DNA of 64,000 nucleotides from Rhizobium anhuiense (GTDB lineage: Bacteria; Pseudomonadota; Alphaproteobacteria; Rhizobiales; Rhizobiaceae), in the NCBI RefSeq assembly GCF_003985145.1, contig NZ_ML133535.1, positions 1 to 64,000 of the forward strand. The letters are read 5' to 3'. This document shows, piece by piece, positions 43,009-52,981 of this stretch (its first letter is position 1; the number at the start of each line of letters is the position of its first letter). The translations under genes were made by a program, and so were the position numbers. The notes below the pieces were generated by a model. That model was not told the origin of the DNA. It saw nothing but the letters and a program-made list of their open reading frames with translations, and ran no database searches.

Positions 43009-43054
43009 TGCATGTCGCCAAAACTGTGCAGCGGTTCTAGGACAACGACATGCA
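43009..43054. repeat. rhizobial palindromic intergenic element, copy A
   Basis: A hairpin bounded by TGCATGTCG and CGACATGCA, with a core resembling AAAACTGTGCAGCGGTT. It matches in layout the element at 51417-51464, including the GCGCA/TGCGC-like centre. Confidence 0.7.
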
Positions 43055-43186
43055 TCACGTAAAGACTCGAGCTTTATGGCGCCCCCGCCTTGCGCCGCCC
43101 TTGCCGCCGTGGTTCTGTTCTCGAGAACAGAATGATTTTAGGCCTAATTGGCCCAAAATCTGAATCCTGTTGTCAATTCAAGAGTT

Positions 43187-43236
43187 AGAGCATGATGTCA
43201 TGAGAAAACCGCTCACACTTTTCGGCATCATGCTCT
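43187..43236. repeat. rhizobial palindromic intergenic element, AGAGCATGATG type
   Basis: An 11-base perfect inverted repeat (43187-43197 with 43226-43236) around a GAAAACCGCTCACACTTTTC core. I know this as a common repeat in Rhizobium intergenic regions, often carried upstream of genes. Confidence 0.75.
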
Positions 43237-43261
43237 GAACGTCTGCCGGTTCGGGGTTCGC

Positions 43262-43897
43262 ATGTCCTTGCTCGTCTATCTCGATTATGCCGGCATTGCG
43301 CTGTTTGCCGCGACAGGCGCGCTCGCCGCGTCACGCAAGCAATTGGACCTCATCGGTTTTTTGTTTTTCGCCATGGTGACGGGAACGGGCGGGGGTACGG
43401 TACGTGATATCGTGCTCGGCCGCGTTCCGGTCTTCTGGGTGCTGAACCCAGGCTATATCCTCGTCTGCTGCATCATGGGCGTCATCGTCTTTTTCACCGC
43501 CCACCTGCTGGAATCGCGCTATCGTCTGCTGATCTGGCTGGATGCGATCGGCCTTGCCGCCTATTGCGTGATCGGCGCCGCCAAGGGCCTTGCCGCCACC
43601 GGCTCCCCGACCATCGCGATCGTCACCGGCACGCTGACGGCGACCTTCGGTGGCATCCTGCGTGATCTGATGGCAAACGAGCCTTCGGTGCTGTTGAGGC
43701 CGGAAATCTACGTGACCGCAGCCCTCATCGGCGCCGGTGTGTTCACGGCGGCCAATGCGCTCGGAATGCAGCTCTATCTGGCGTCTGCCTGCGGCGTCGT
43801 GGCGGCCTTTGCGGTGCGCGGCGGAGCCCTGTGGTTCGGCTGGACCTTCCCGACCTACAAGCACAAGCCCGGCCGGCATCCCGACGATGTCATGTGA
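43262..43897 (+). CDS. TRIC-family (UPF0126) membrane channel protein
   Basis: 211 residues with about seven membrane helices in two repeated UPF0126 units; signatures are GTGGGTVRDIVLGRVPVFW and the second-unit GTLTATFGGILRDLMANE, each a G-x-G-x2-RD-type turn. The family forms trimeric cation channels (K+/Mg2+-like). The gene starts at 43262 right after palindromic repeats and converges with irr. Confidence 0.9.
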   Translation: MSLLVYLDYAGIALFAATGALAASRKQLDLIGFLFFAMVTGTGGGTVRDIVLGRVPVFWVLNPGYILVCCIMGVIVFFTAHLLESRYRLLIWLDAIGLAAYCVIGAAKGLAATGSPTIAIVTGTLTATFGGILRDLMANEPSVLLRPEIYVTAALIGAGVFTAANALGMQLYLASACGVVAAFAVRGGALWFGWTFPTYKHKPGRHPDDVM

Positions 43898-43910
43898 AGC
43901 GGCGGTGTCG

Positions 43911-44330
43911 TCAGCCCTGCTTTGCCCGCAGCCGGATCACCACGTCGACATGAGCGATCTCCATGCCCTCTGGCGGTTCCGGCAGATTGCCGATCGTCAG
44001 GTTGCTGACGGGAATGTCGAGCACCTCGTTCTCGCCTTCGATGAAGAAATGGTGATGGTCGGACACATTGGTGTCGAAATAGGTCTTGGCGCTTTCGACG
44101 GCGAGGACGCGGATCAGACCGGCTTCCGTGAACTGGTGCAGCGTGTTGTAGACGGTTGCCAGCGAAACCGGCACACCGGCGGCAACCGCCTCCTCATGCA
44201 GTTCCTCGACGGTCAAATGCCGGTCGCCCTTGGCAAACAGGAGGTCGCCGAGCGCCACACGCTGGCGGGTAGGGCGCAGTCCTGCACCGCGCAGCCTTAC
44301 CTCTATTGCGATCGGGAGCGTACCCGTCAT
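43911..44330 (-). CDS. irr: iron response regulator Irr (Fur family)
   Basis: 139 residues of the Fur superfamily. It has a winged-helix DNA-binding domain (LRPTRQRVALGDLLFAKGDR, then LATVYNTLHQFTEAGLI) and the HHH heme-linked motif (SDHHHFF) of rhizobial Irr. It lacks the CxxC pair of Fur proteins and the N-terminal cysteine heme-regulatory motif of B. japonicum Irr, as in R. leguminosarum. Irr represses heme and other iron-using genes when iron is low. The start at 44330 is preceded by CGGAG. Divergent from fabA. Confidence 0.92.
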   Translation of the reverse strand: MTGTLPIAIEVRLRGAGLRPTRQRVALGDLLFAKGDRHLTVEELHEEAVAAGVPVSLATVYNTLHQFTEAGLIRVLAVESAKTYFDTNVSDHHHFFIEGENEVLDIPVSNLTIGNLPEPPEGMEIAHVDVVIRLRAKQG

Positions 44331-44631
44331 CAAGACCAACTCCGGTTATTCTGGCATAAAGCAATCATGTTTCTTCAAGCGGTATAACTTTTGCACCGGA
44401 GCCTTTCAATAGTTCAATGAGGGCAAGAGCCTGATAAACGCGGCAAAAACCGGCTTTTGACGCAAATAGGTCTGGTCGCGGCCCTGGCCTTCCTGTATGC
44501 GACCACCAAATAATGGCGCAAGCCTGGTCCGGGGCGATGAATGAAGCTGCCTTGCTCGTGCTTCATTTTCTGAAGAACTTGGACTACACGTTCACATCCA
44601 TCGGCTTCACGCGGGGGGAAAAAGAAACTTT
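44331..44631. other. irr-fabA divergent intergenic region
   Basis: About 300 bases with no gene. It should hold the promoters of irr and fabA. I see an imperfect palindrome CGGTATAACTTTTGCACCG near 44380 and no FixK box. Confidence 0.5.
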
Positions 44632-45147
44632 ATGACGACCAGACAGTCCAGCTTCTCGTACGACGAACTCATCGCTTGCGCACATGGCGAGCTGTTCGGC
44701 CCCGGCAATGCGCAGCTGCCCCTGCCGCCCATGCTGATGGTTCATCGTATCACCGACATTTCCGAAACCGGCGGAGCCTTCGACAAGGGCTACCTCAGGG
44801 CCGAATATGACGTGCGCCCCGACGACTGGTATTTTCCCTGCCATTTCGAAGGCAATCCGATCATGCCGGGCTGCCTTGGTCTCGACGGCATGTGGCAGCT
44901 GACCGGTTTCTTCCTGGGCTGGCTCGGCGAGGAAGGCCGCGGCATGGCGCTTTCGACAGGTGAAGTGAAATTCAAGGGCATGGTCCGGCCGCATACGAAG
45001 CTGATCGAATATGGCATCGACTTCAAGCGCGTCATGCGCGGCCGTCTGGTCCTCGGCACGGCCGACGGCTGGCTGAAGGCGGACGGCGAAACCATTTATC
45101 AGGCGGCCGACCTTCGCGTCGGTCTATCGAAAGACAAGACGGCCTGA
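44632..45147 (+). CDS. fabA: 3-hydroxydecanoyl-ACP dehydratase/isomerase FabA
   Basis: 171 residues of the FabA family, which dehydrates 3-hydroxydecanoyl-ACP and isomerises the product to cis-3-decenoyl-ACP, starting unsaturated fatty acid synthesis. Catalytic His and Asp lie in [20 protein letters not shown]. It is followed by fabB and fabI in the usual rhizobial unit, with 45 and 4 bases between genes. Confidence 0.97.
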   Translation: MTTRQSSFSYDELIACAHGELFGPGNAQLPLPPMLMVHRITDISETGGAFDKGYLRAEYDVRPDDWYFPCHFEGNPIMPGCLGLDGMWQLTGFFLGWLGEEGRGMALSTGEVKFKGMVRPHTKLIEYGIDFKRVMRGRLVLGTADGWLKADGETIYQAADLRVGLSKDKTA

Positions 45148-45192
45148 AACCGCATTTCGAGCGACGGACGAAAACAACAAAGGTTTGATCAG

Positions 45193-46425
45193 ATGAGACG
45201 GGTAGTTGTCACGGGTCTGGGTGTCGTGTCCTCGATCGGAAACGACGCGGCCGAAGTCACCGAATCCTTGCGGCAGGCAAAGTCGGGTATCTCCTTTTCG
45301 AGCGATTTCGCCGAACATGGGTTCAAATGCCAGGTATGGGGCAGTCCAAAGCTCGGTTCGGCGGAACTTGCCGAACTGGTCGACCGCCGCGCCATGCGTT
45401 TCCTGTCGCAGGGCGGCGCCTGGAACCATGTCGCCATGAAGCAGGCGATCGCCGATTCCGGTCTCGAGGACAAGGACATCGGCAACAACGAGCGCACCGG
45501 CATCATCATGGGTTCCGGCGGTCCGTCTACCCGCACCCTGATCGAGGCTGCCGAGATCACCGTGAAGAACAACAGCCCGAAGCGCATCGGCCCCTTCGCC
45601 GTGCCGAAGGCGATGTCCTCGACCGCATCGGCGACGCTTGCCACCTGGTTCAAGATCCACGGCGTCAATTATTCGATCTCGTCGGCCTGCTCGACCTCGG
45701 CGCATTGCATCGGCAATGCCGCCGAAATGATCCAGTGGGGCAAGCAGGACGTGATGTTCGCCGGCGGCCACGAAGATCTCGACTGGACGATGTCCAACCT
45801 CTTCGACGCCATGGGCGCCATGTCCTCCAAATATAACGACACGCCGGACAGCGCCTCGCGCGCCTATGACGTCAACCGCGACGGTTTCGTCATCGCTGGC
45901 GGCGCCGGTGTGCTGGTGCTCGAGGAACTGGAGCGCGCCAAGGCCCGCGGTGCAAAGATCTATGCCGAAATCGTCGGTTACGGAGCAACTTCGGACGGCT
46001 ACGACATGGTTGCCCCCTCGGGCGAGGGGGCTATCCGCTGCATGCGCCAGGCGCTCGCCACCGTCAAAGGCGACGTCGACTACATCAATACCCACGGCAC
46101 CTCGACGCCGGTCGGCGACAGCAAGGAAATTGGCGCCATCCGCGAGGTATTCGGCTCCAGGATTCCGCATATCCAGTCGACCAAGTCATTGACCGGCCAT
46201 TCGCTGGGTGCTGCCGGCGTGCAGGAATCGATCTATTCCCTGCTGATGATGCAGCAAGGCTTCATCGGCGAAAGCGCCCATATCGCCGAGCTCGATCCGG
46301 AATTCGAAGGCGTGCCGATCGTGCGCAAACGGATCGACGACGCGAAGATCGACATTGCCCTCTCCAACTCCTTCGGCTTCGGCGGCACCAACGCCACGCT
46401 GGTCTTCCAGCGTTATAACGGATAA
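45193..46425 (+). CDS. fabB: 3-oxoacyl-ACP synthase I FabB
   Basis: 410 residues. Condensing enzyme for unsaturated fatty acid elongation, with the Cys-His-His triad visible in [19 protein letters not shown] and [12 protein letters not shown]. It lies between fabA and fabI, as expected for the coupled unsaturated fatty acid pathway. Confidence 0.97.
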   Translation: MRRVVVTGLGVVSSIGNDAAEVTESLRQAKSGISFSSDFAEHGFKCQVWGSPKLGSAELAELVDRRAMRFLSQGGAWNHVAMKQAIADSGLEDKDIGNNERTGIIMGSGGPSTRTLIEAAEITVKNNSPKRIGPFAVPKAMSSTASATLATWFKIHGVNYSISSACSTSAHCIGNAAEMIQWGKQDVMFAGGHEDLDWTMSNLFDAMGAMSSKYNDTPDSASRAYDVNRDGFVIAGGAGVLVLEELERAKARGAKIYAEIVGYGATSDGYDMVAPSGEGAIRCMRQALATVKGDVDYINTHGTSTPVGDSKEIGAIREVFGSRIPHIQSTKSLTGHSLGAAGVQESIYSLLMMQQGFIGESAHIAELDPEFEGVPIVRKRIDDAKIDIALSNSFGFGGTNATLVFQRYNG

Positions 46426-46429
46426 CAAC

Positions 46430-47236
46430 ATGTCGGGAATCATGCAGGGTAAGCGCGGGCTCATCATGGGCGTCGCAAACAACCACTCGATCGCCTGGGG
46501 GATTTCGAAAGCTCTCGCCGCACAGGGTGCGGAACTCGCCTTCACCTATCAGGGCGATGCGCTCGGCAAGCGCGTCAAGCCGCTGGCTGCCGAGGTCAAT
46601 TCGGATTTCGTGCTGCCCTGCGACGTCGAGGACATCGCCTCGGTCGATGCCGTGGTCGACGCGCTCGGTGAGCGCTGGGGCAAGCTCGATTTCATCGTCC
46701 ACGCCATCGGTTTCTCCGACAAGAACGAGCTGAAGGGTCTCTACGCCGATACGACGCGGGAGAATTTCAGCCGCACCATGGTCATTTCCTGTTTCTCGTT
46801 CGCCGAGATCGCCAAGCGCTGCGCTCCGTTGATGGAAGATGGCGGTGCGATGCTGACGCTGACCTATAATGGTTCGACGCGCGTCATCCCGAACTACAAC
46901 GTCATGGGTGTTGCCAAGGCCGCGCTCGAGGCCTCGGTGCGCTATCTCGCCGCCGATTACGGTCCGCGCGGCATCCGCGTCAACGCCATTTCCGCCGGCC
47001 CGATCCGCACGCTTGCCGGCGCCGGCATCTCTGATGCGCGCGCGATCCTCTCCTGGAACCAGCGCAATGCGCCGCTGCGCAAGACCGTGACCATCGATCA
47101 GGTCGGTAATTCGGCGCTCTACCTGCTCTCCGACCTGTCCGCCGGCGTCACCGGCGAGATCCACTTTGTCGACGCAGGGTTTAACGTCACCTCCATGCCG
47201 ACGCTGGAAACGCTGCGCAAGGCGGATGTCGAATAA
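46430..47236 (+). CDS. fabI: enoyl-ACP reductase FabI (NADH)
   Basis: 268 residues from ATG 46430, four bases after fabB. A short-chain dehydrogenase-type FabI with the N-terminal nucleotide motif GVANNHSIAWGI and active-site Tyr and Lys in YNVMGVAK (Y-x6-K). Final reduction step of each fatty acid elongation cycle and the target of triclosan-type inhibitors. Followed by a terminator. Confidence 0.96.
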   Translation: MSGIMQGKRGLIMGVANNHSIAWGISKALAAQGAELAFTYQGDALGKRVKPLAAEVNSDFVLPCDVEDIASVDAVVDALGERWGKLDFIVHAIGFSDKNELKGLYADTTRENFSRTMVISCFSFAEIAKRCAPLMEDGGAMLTLTYNGSTRVIPNYNVMGVAKAALEASVRYLAADYGPRGIRVNAISAGPIRTLAGAGISDARAILSWNQRNAPLRKTVTIDQVGNSALYLLSDLSAGVTGEIHFVDAGFNVTSMPTLETLRKADVE

Positions 47237-47257
47237 ACAACGACCCGATTGAAACTC

Positions 47258-47294
47258 AAAGGCCGTGCGCAGATGATGCGCACGGCCTTTTTGT
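47258..47294. terminator. Rho-independent terminator after fabABI
   Basis: A 14-base-pair stem including AAAGGCCGTGCGCA and its complement, five-base loop, then a T-run (TTTTTGTTG) on the plus strand. The A-run on the other side means it can also act on the convergent rsmC-like gene. Confidence 0.9.
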
Positions 47295-47334
47295 TGTATC
47301 GGTTGGGATGATCGGTATCGAAGCCGCTTGAGCC

Positions 47335-48351
47335 CTATTTCTTCGCCCACAGCACCTTGAAGCGGGCGTTGCGGCAGGTTTCACCGCTTTCTCTGAAATT
47401 CGCTGCCAGAACCGGCTCGTAAGGCAGGCCGCGATTGGCGACGAGCATCAGGCGGCCGCCGCCGCGCAGGGCGGATGCGGCGGTCTTGATCATGGCCTGG
47501 CCGAGCGAAGGTTCGGCGGCGTGACCTTCGTGGAAGGGCGGGTTCATGATGACGAGATCGTATTTGTCCTTGACCGGTTCGCCCGCCAGATCGTGCCAGA
47601 AGAAGCGCGCAGGCGCGTTCGGGCAGTTCTCCGCCAGATTGTCCCTGGCCGCCTCCAGAGCCGCGTGATCGGCCTCGTAGAGGTCGAGGCGGGTCAGTCC
47701 ACGCGATCTCCGCGCCAGTTCCACGGAGAGATAGCCCCATCCGGCGCCGAAATCCGCAACGTCGCCGGTGAAATCCTCAGGCAGGCGCGAGGCGAGCAGT
47801 TCCGATCCGGCATCGATCCGGTCATGCGAGAACATGCCGGCGGTCGCATGGAAACGGCCGTCGACGCGCACCGGCGCCTTTGCCAGCTTCGAGATGATCT
47901 CGCCGGCATCGGCAGGGCGACCGAACCAGAAGGCGACACCGTGATATTTCGGCATATGGTCGACGGCGAGATTGAAACCTTCCAGCCGCTTGCGTAGCGG
48001 CTGGATGCCGTCTTCCTTCGCACCGGCAACGACGATCAGGGCGCCGACCCGTGTGCGCGCGATCGCCGCGGCGAGGTTGGCTTCGTTCTCGCCCTTGTGC
48101 TTGGTGCAGAGCACCAGAGCCGCATCGTATTCGTCGCCGTCGATCTCCGGCTTCGCTTCGATCCGCTGCGCCAGCAGCTGCCGATAGAGCGGCCGGAAGC
48201 CCTGGACGGCGTTGAGCGAGGCGGCAAAGCCGTCCGGCAGCGCAAAGCCTGCCTCGGCGCCGAGGAAGAGCACGCGCTCGCCCTCGCCGGGCGCCTCGAC
48301 TGTGCCGCTGGCAAAGGGATGGAACAGGGTCTTCAGCGTCTCGCGGCTCAT
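47335..48351 (-). CDS. class I SAM methyltransferase, RsmC-like
   Basis: 338 residues from ATG 48351. The N-terminal half is an inactive-looking methyltransferase-like domain and the C-terminal half has the SAM motif VADFGAGWGYLSVELA and the N6/N2-methylation motif NPPFHEGH, the RsmC/RlmG arrangement. It probably methylates a guanine N2 of ribosomal RNA; which site is unproven. It lies immediately after the pnp terminator and reads into the fabABI terminator. Confidence 0.85.
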   Translation of the reverse strand: MSRETLKTLFHPFASGTVEAPGEGERVLFLGAEAGFALPDGFAASLNAVQGFRPLYRQLLAQRIEAKPEIDGDEYDAALVLCTKHKGENEANLAAAIARTRVGALIVVAGAKEDGIQPLRKRLEGFNLAVDHMPKYHGVAFWFGRPADAGEIISKLAKAPVRVDGRFHATAGMFSHDRIDAGSELLASRLPEDFTGDVADFGAGWGYLSVELARRSRGLTRLDLYEADHAALEAARDNLAENCPNAPARFFWHDLAGEPVKDKYDLVIMNPPFHEGHAAEPSLGQAMIKTAASALRGGGRLMLVANRGLPYEPVLAANFRESGETCRNARFKVLWAKK

Positions 48352-48375
48352 GGATCTCGTCTCGACTTCGGATAC

Positions 48376-48403
48376 AAAAAGGGCGCGGAAGATTCCCGCG
48401 CCC
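48376..48403 (-). terminator. Rho-independent terminator after pnp
   Basis: An eight-base-pair GC stem (48381-48388 with 48396-48403), seven-base loop, then TTTTT on the minus strand, 24 bases after the pnp stop. Confidence 0.88.
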
Positions 48404-48427
48404 GGAATCAAATCTGGGAGATGCGGC

Positions 48428-50566
48428 TTATTCGGCCGCTTCTTCCTTCTTCTTGTCGTTCGCAATTTCCTGGCCGGTGGCCTGGTCGACGACCTTCATC
48501 GACAGGCGAACCTTGCCGCGTTCGTCGAAACCGAGCAGCTTGACCCAGACCTTGTCGCCTTCCTTGACAACGTCCTGCGTCTTGGCGACGCGTTCGGAAG
48601 CAAGCTGCGAGATGTGGACGAGGCCGTCACGGGCGCCGAAGAAGTTGACGAAGGCGCCGAAGTCGGCGGTCTTGACAACAGTGCCTTCGTAGATCTGGCC
48701 GATCTCAGGTTCGGCAACGATCGAGTGGATCCACTTGCGGGCCGCTTCGATTTCCTTGCCGGAGGAGGAGGCGATCTTGACGGTGCCGTCGTCCTCGATG
48801 TTGATCTTCGCACCGGTCTTTTCGACGATTTCGCGAATGACCTTGCCGCCGGAGCCGATGACTTCACGGATCTTGTCGACCGGGATGTTCATGACTTCGA
48901 TGCGCGGAGCGAATTCGCCGAGCTGGCCGCGGCTTTCGGTGATGGCCTTGGCCATTTCGCCGAGAATGTGGGCGCGACCGCCCTGGGCCTGGCCGAGGGC
49001 AACCTTCATGATCTCTTCGGTGATGCCGGCGATCTTGATGTCCATCTGCAGCGAGGTGATGCCGTCAGCGGTACCGGCGACCTTGAAGTCCATGTCGCCG
49101 AGGTGGTCTTCGTCACCGAGAATGTCGGAGAGAACCGCGAAGCGATCGCCTTCCAAGATCAGACCCATGGCGATACCGGCAACCGGCTTGGCCAGCGGAA
49201 CGCCTGCGTCCATCAGAGCGAGCGAGGTGCCGCAGACGGTCGCCATCGAGGACGAGCCATTCGACTCGGTGATCTCGGAGACGACGCGTAGCGTGTAGGG
49301 GAACTGCTCAGCCGTCGGCAGCATCGGACGGATCGCGCGCCATGCGAGCTTGCCGTGGCCGATTTCACGGCGACCCGGGGAGCCCATGCGGCCGGTCTCG
49401 CCAACAGAGTAGGGAGGGAAGTTGTAATGGAGCAGGAAGCGCTCCTTGTACATGCCCGTCAGGCTGTCGACATACTGCTCGTCTTCGCCGGTGCCGAGGG
49501 TGGCAACCACGATCGCCTGCGTTTCACCACGGGTAAACAGCGCCGAACCATGCGTACGCGGCAGAAGGCCGACTTCCGAAACGATCGGACGGACGGTTTC
49601 GAGGTCGCGGCCATCGATGCGGCTCTTGGTGTCGAGGATGTTCCAGCGGACGATTTTCGCCTGCAGATGCTTGAAGATCGCGCCGACTTCCTCGGCCGTG
49701 TACCTGGCTTCGCCTTCCTCGGGGAGGAAGTGTGCCTTCACCTTCGCCTTGACGGCATCGACGGCGGCGTAGCGGTCGGCCTTCTGGGTGATCTTGTAGG
49801 CTTCACGAAGTTCACCTTCGGCAAGGCCGAGCATTTCGGTTTCGAGAGCGGAGTAATCTTCCGGCTGGAAGTCGCGCGGCTCCTTGGCGGCAACTTCGGC
49901 GAGCTTGATGATCGCGTCGAGAACCGGCTGGAAGCCCCTGTGGCCGAACATGACGGCGCCGAGCATGACGTCTTCGTTGAGTTCCTTGGCTTCGGATTCC
50001 ACCATCAGCACGGCGTCATAGGTGCCGGCGACGACGAGATCGAGGCTCGATTCGTCCATCTCGTCGAGATGCGGGTTGAGAACGTATTCGCCGTTGATGT
50101 AGCCGACGCGTGCACCACCGACCGGGCCCATGAAGGGAACGCCGGACAGCGTCAGCGCGGCTGAAGTGGCGACCATCGACAGGATGTCCGGATTGTTTTC
50201 AAGGTCGTGCTGGATGACGGTGACGACGACCTGCGTGTCGTTCTTGTAGCCTTCCGGGAAGAGCGGGCGGATCGGGCGGTCGATCAGGCGGGAAACGAGG
50301 GTCTCGTTCTCGCTCGGACGGCCTTCGCGCTTGAAATAGCCGCCGGGGATCTTGCCGGCTGCATAGGTCTTTTCCTGGTAGTTGACGGTGAGCGGAAAGA
50401 AGTCCTGGCCGGGCTTCGGCGCCTTGGCCGAGACGACGGTGGCAAGAACGACGGTTTCGCCGTAGGTGGCGAGAACCGCGCCGTCGGCCTGACGGGCAAT
50501 CTTGCCGGTTTCAAGCTTCAGCGGGCGGCCGGCCCACTCGATTTCCACGGTGTGTGTATCAAACAT
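48428..50566 (-). CDS. pnp: polyribonucleotide nucleotidyltransferase (PNPase)
   Basis: 712 residues from ATG 50566 (the open frame reaches 50638). Phosphorolytic 3'-5' exoribonuclease: two RNase PH domains ([20 protein letters not shown] and [17 protein letters not shown]), a KH domain ([20 protein letters not shown]) and a C-terminal S1 domain ([18 protein letters not shown]). Degrades mRNA and sRNA with the degradosome. Downstream of rpsO, as in most bacteria. Confidence 0.98.
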   Translation of the reverse strand: MFDTHTVEIEWAGRPLKLETGKIARQADGAVLATYGETVVLATVVSAKAPKPGQDFFPLTVNYQEKTYAAGKIPGGYFKREGRPSENETLVSRLIDRPIRPLFPEGYKNDTQVVVTVIQHDLENNPDILSMVATSAALTLSGVPFMGPVGGARVGYINGEYVLNPHLDEMDESSLDLVVAGTYDAVLMVESEAKELNEDVMLGAVMFGHRGFQPVLDAIIKLAEVAAKEPRDFQPEDYSALETEMLGLAEGELREAYKITQKADRYAAVDAVKAKVKAHFLPEEGEARYTAEEVGAIFKHLQAKIVRWNILDTKSRIDGRDLETVRPIVSEVGLLPRTHGSALFTRGETQAIVVATLGTGEDEQYVDSLTGMYKERFLLHYNFPPYSVGETGRMGSPGRREIGHGKLAWRAIRPMLPTAEQFPYTLRVVSEITESNGSSSMATVCGTSLALMDAGVPLAKPVAGIAMGLILEGDRFAVLSDILGDEDHLGDMDFKVAGTADGITSLQMDIKIAGITEEIMKVALGQAQGGRAHILGEMAKAITESRGQLGEFAPRIEVMNIPVDKIREVIGSGGKVIREIVEKTGAKINIEDDGTVKIASSSGKEIEAARKWIHSIVAEPEIGQIYEGTVVKTADFGAFVNFFGARDGLVHISQLASERVAKTQDVVKEGDKVWVKLLGFDERGKVRLSMKVVDQATGQEIANDKKKEEAAE

Positions 50567-50939
50567 GTCTTGTCCTTCAATGCGGGAGCACGCGCCATCG
50601 CCGATATCAAGGCGCAGCGCACAGTCGACCGCAATCAATGTGACGTATCACGGGCAAGACAACGGGAGGCTTTTCATTCCTCGGGTTCCCGGGAAATCCG
50701 AAGATTTCCAGCAACCCGAAGGTTCCCTGGGGAACCGGGCCAGCACTCACTGATGAGCCTTGGCCGAAAGCATCCGGCAATCCTGCCCCATGACAGGTCA
50801 ACGGTTGGTTTGGCAGATCCGGCCCATCCGGGTCTGCCGGTCGTTCCACCGCTTAGATAGGGCGCGGCTGGAACATTTCATCGGGAGCCTTGTCCCGAAA
50901 CAGATCCGGCGGACGCTCGGAAGCGCCCGCCGGACAATC
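50567..50939. other. rpsO-pnp intergenic region
   Basis: About 370 bases. It holds the rpsO terminator-like hairpin (50906-50933) and, nearer pnp, a six-base-pair hairpin (50721-50736, GGTTCC-CTGG-GGAACC) that could be part of an RNase III-type processing site for pnp autoregulation, as in E. coli (inference). Confidence 0.5.
50906..50933 (-). terminator. terminator-like hairpin after rpsO
   Basis: A near-perfect 12-base-pair stem (50906-50917 with 50922-50933, one G-A mismatch) seven bases after the rpsO stop, followed by ATCTGTTT. Partial termination before pnp is likely. Confidence 0.6.
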
Positions 50940-51209
50940 TTAGCGGCGGATACCCAGGCTGGCGATCAGCTTGGAATAGCGGCCTTCATCCTTCTTCTTG
51001 AGATAATCAAGAAGCGAGCGGCGGCTCGAAACCATCGTCAACAGGCCACGGCGGGAATGGTTATCCTTCTTGTGGTCCTTGAAGTGTTCGGTCAGGTTGT
51101 TGATGCGTTCGGTCAGGATCGCGACCTGGACTTCCGGAGAACCGGTATCGCCTTCAACGGTCGCATATTCCTTGATCAGCGCAGCCTTGCGCTCAGCAGT
51201 GATCGACAT
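50940..51209 (-). CDS. rpsO: 30S ribosomal protein S15
   Basis: 89 residues from ATG 51209, with the S15 signatures [11 protein letters not shown] and [22 protein letters not shown] primary binder of 16S rRNA central domain. The usual rpsO-pnp order is kept; truB lies upstream, separated by palindromic repeats. Confidence 0.98.
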   Translation of the reverse strand: MSITAERKAALIKEYATVEGDTGSPEVQVAILTERINNLTEHFKDHKKDNHSRRGLLTMVSSRRSLLDYLKKKDEGRYSKLIASLGIRR

Positions 51210-51360
51210 CGGGTGATCCTTTCTAAGAGAGGAGATAAAGGTCGCCAAAAGCCGGGATGTCGTCCAGCTTTGGCCGCGAATGCAATCGGGCGTACCCGAT
51301 GCTGGCGCTGCCTATAAACCATTCAGGCAGCAAAGGGAAGAGGCGTAAAACTGTGCCTCT

Positions 51361-51404
51361 CTAAAGCGCGTCGCGTCAATCCGGATTCATGCGACGCGCT
51401 TTAG
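51361..51404. repeat. rhizobial palindromic element, CTAAAGCGCGTCGC type
   Basis: A 44-base inverted repeat opening CTAAAGCGCGTCGC and closing with its complement, directly followed by a second palindrome (51417). I recognise the pair as a common mosaic repeat of Rhizobium intergenic regions. Confidence 0.8.
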
Positions 51405-51416
51405 GTCTTTGATTTA

Positions 51417-51464
51417 TGCATGTCGTTATCCCCAAAACCGCTGCGCACTTTTGGGCGACATGCA
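51417..51464. repeat. rhizobial palindromic element, TGCATGTCG type, copy B
   Basis: A 48-base hairpin bounded by TGCATGTCG and CGACATGCA around an AAAACCGCTGCGCACTTTT core. The same unit occurs, diverged, at 43009-43054. Confidence 0.8.
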
Positions 51465-51477
51465 TTGGGATAGCCGA

Positions 51478-52410
51478 TCAGCCGAAGACGCGCTTCGGGC
51501 GAAACTCGCCCTGGCCGATTTCGCCGATTGCGATCAGCTTGCCGCGGGCCGTCGCATAAGCTTCGCTTTCGGCAACCGGCGCATCGCGGCCACGCACCAG
51601 GATCGGGTTACCCATCTTCAGCCGGTGTGCCTGGTCGTCATTGATGACCAGGTGGGGTAGGGACGAGAGCGCTTCGCAGGTGTCGATCAGCAGCGCGTCA
51701 AGGGCCGCAAGCCGCTCGTCCATATCCTCGATCGCCTCCAGTGCCACGAGATCGGCAAGCGGCACCATGGCCTCTTCCGCAAAGGGCGCGACGAAGGTGC
51801 GCCGCAGCCCCGACACATGGCCGAAGCAGCCGAGCTCTCGGCCGAAATCGCGCGCGAGCGCTCTGACATAGGTGCCCTTGCCGCATTCCACTTCGAAATG
51901 CGCGCGATCGGCATCCGGGCAGGCGAGCAACGTCAGCCGGAAGATATCGACCTCGCGCGACGGGATTTCGACGGCTTCGCCTTCGCGCGCCAGATCATAG
52001 GCGCGTTCGCCCGCTATCTTGATAGCGGAAAACTGCGGCGGCACCTGGTTGATGGTGCCGATATATCCAGGCAGGATATCGCGGATCTGCTGTTCGCTTG
52101 GGCGCTTGTCCGAGCTTTCGGTCACCTCGCCCTCGAGATCGTCCGTCGCGCGCTCTTCGCCCCAGCTCACCGTGAATTCGTAGATCTTGCGGCCGTCCAT
52201 CACATAGGGAACGGTCTTCGTCGCATCGCCGAGCGCGATCGGCAGCATGCCGGAGGCGAGCGGATCGAGCGTTCCGGCATGGCCGGCCTTCTGTGCCTTG
52301 TAGAGCCACTTGATCTTGGAGACGGCTTCCGTCGAGCCGAAATCCACCGGCTTGTCGAGGATCAGCCAGCCGGAAATCGGCCGGCCCTTGGGTTTGCGTG
52401 GTTTGGACAT
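51478..52410 (-). CDS. truB: tRNA pseudouridine(55) synthase TruB
   Basis: 310 residues from ATG 52410, 13 bases after the rbfA stop with AGAAGAG upstream; the frame is open to 52437. The TruB motif with catalytic Asp is [20 protein letters not shown], and the C-terminal part has the ASCH/PUA-like RLKMGNPI. Makes pseudouridine 55 in tRNA. Part of the nusA-infB-rbfA-truB cluster. Confidence 0.97.
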   Translation of the reverse strand: MSKPRKPKGRPISGWLILDKPVDFGSTEAVSKIKWLYKAQKAGHAGTLDPLASGMLPIALGDATKTVPYVMDGRKIYEFTVSWGEERATDDLEGEVTESSDKRPSEQQIRDILPGYIGTINQVPPQFSAIKIAGERAYDLAREGEAVEIPSREVDIFRLTLLACPDADRAHFEVECGKGTYVRALARDFGRELGCFGHVSGLRRTFVAPFAEEAMVPLADLVALEAIEDMDERLAALDALLIDTCEALSSLPHLVINDDQAHRLKMGNPILVRGRDAPVAESEAYATARGKLIAIGEIGQGEFRPKRVFG

Positions 52411-52423
52411 CAGTCTCTTCTGT

Positions 52424-52828
52424 TTATTGTTCGTCATTATCGCCGTCGAGGTCGCGTTGGACCTCGGGCGAACGCAGCAGCTCGTCGATCTTCTTGTAAT
52501 TGTCGAAGCTGGTATCGTCGCGGAAGCGCACCTCCGGCATGTATTTCATCTGCCGAAGCTGCGGCCCGAGCCGGCCGCGGATGAACTTCGCATGACGGTT
52601 CAACGCCTCGATGACCACGCTATGGTCGGAAACGCCGAGCGGCGTCACATAGGCGGTGGCGATCTTGAGATCCGGCGACATGCGCACTTCCGAGATGGAG
52701 ATCACGGTCGCCTCGATGACGTCGTCGCGCACTTCGCCGCGTTGAAGCACCTGGGTGATAGCGGCGCGAACCTGTTCGCCAACGCGCAGCATGCGCTGCG
52801 AAGGCGCGGAGGAAGTTGGTCTGGTCAT
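52424..52828 (-). CDS. rbfA: ribosome-binding factor A
   Basis: 134 residues with the RbfA KH-like fold: [20 protein letters not shown] at the N-terminus, [18 protein letters not shown] and the [15 protein letters not shown] core. Late 30S maturation factor. Downstream of infB, separated by 153 bases containing a long hairpin. Confidence 0.96.
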   Translation of the reverse strand: MTRPTSSAPSQRMLRVGEQVRAAITQVLQRGEVRDDVIEATVISISEVRMSPDLKIATAYVTPLGVSDHSVVIEALNRHAKFIRGRLGPQLRQMKYMPEVRFRDDTSFDNYKKIDELLRSPEVQRDLDGDNDEQ

Positions 52829-52920
52829 TGTTATCTCTATTTGCCGATGCGGCTGGGAATCGAACCCGTCAAAGGAGAGCGTCCATGACTCTTTTGTTCC
52901 AAAAGGTCAAGTCGGCAGAT

Positions 52921-52960
52921 GCCCGAACGCCATCCGCCGGCTGGCGAATGGCGTTCGGGC
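52921..52960. repeat. long hairpin between infB and rbfA
   Basis: A perfect 13-base inverted repeat (52921-52933 with 52948-52960) with a partly self-complementary 14-base centre. There is no T-run on the minus strand, so it may be an RNA-processing or attenuation structure rather than a terminator. Confidence 0.55.
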
Positions 52961-52981
52961 TGATATATCGTGCGCAGCGGT

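Noticed and set aside
52848-52870. A tRNA gene on the minus strand
   Set aside because: Only a T-loop-like sequence is present; the T-stem has two mismatches and no acceptor, D or anticodon arms were found.
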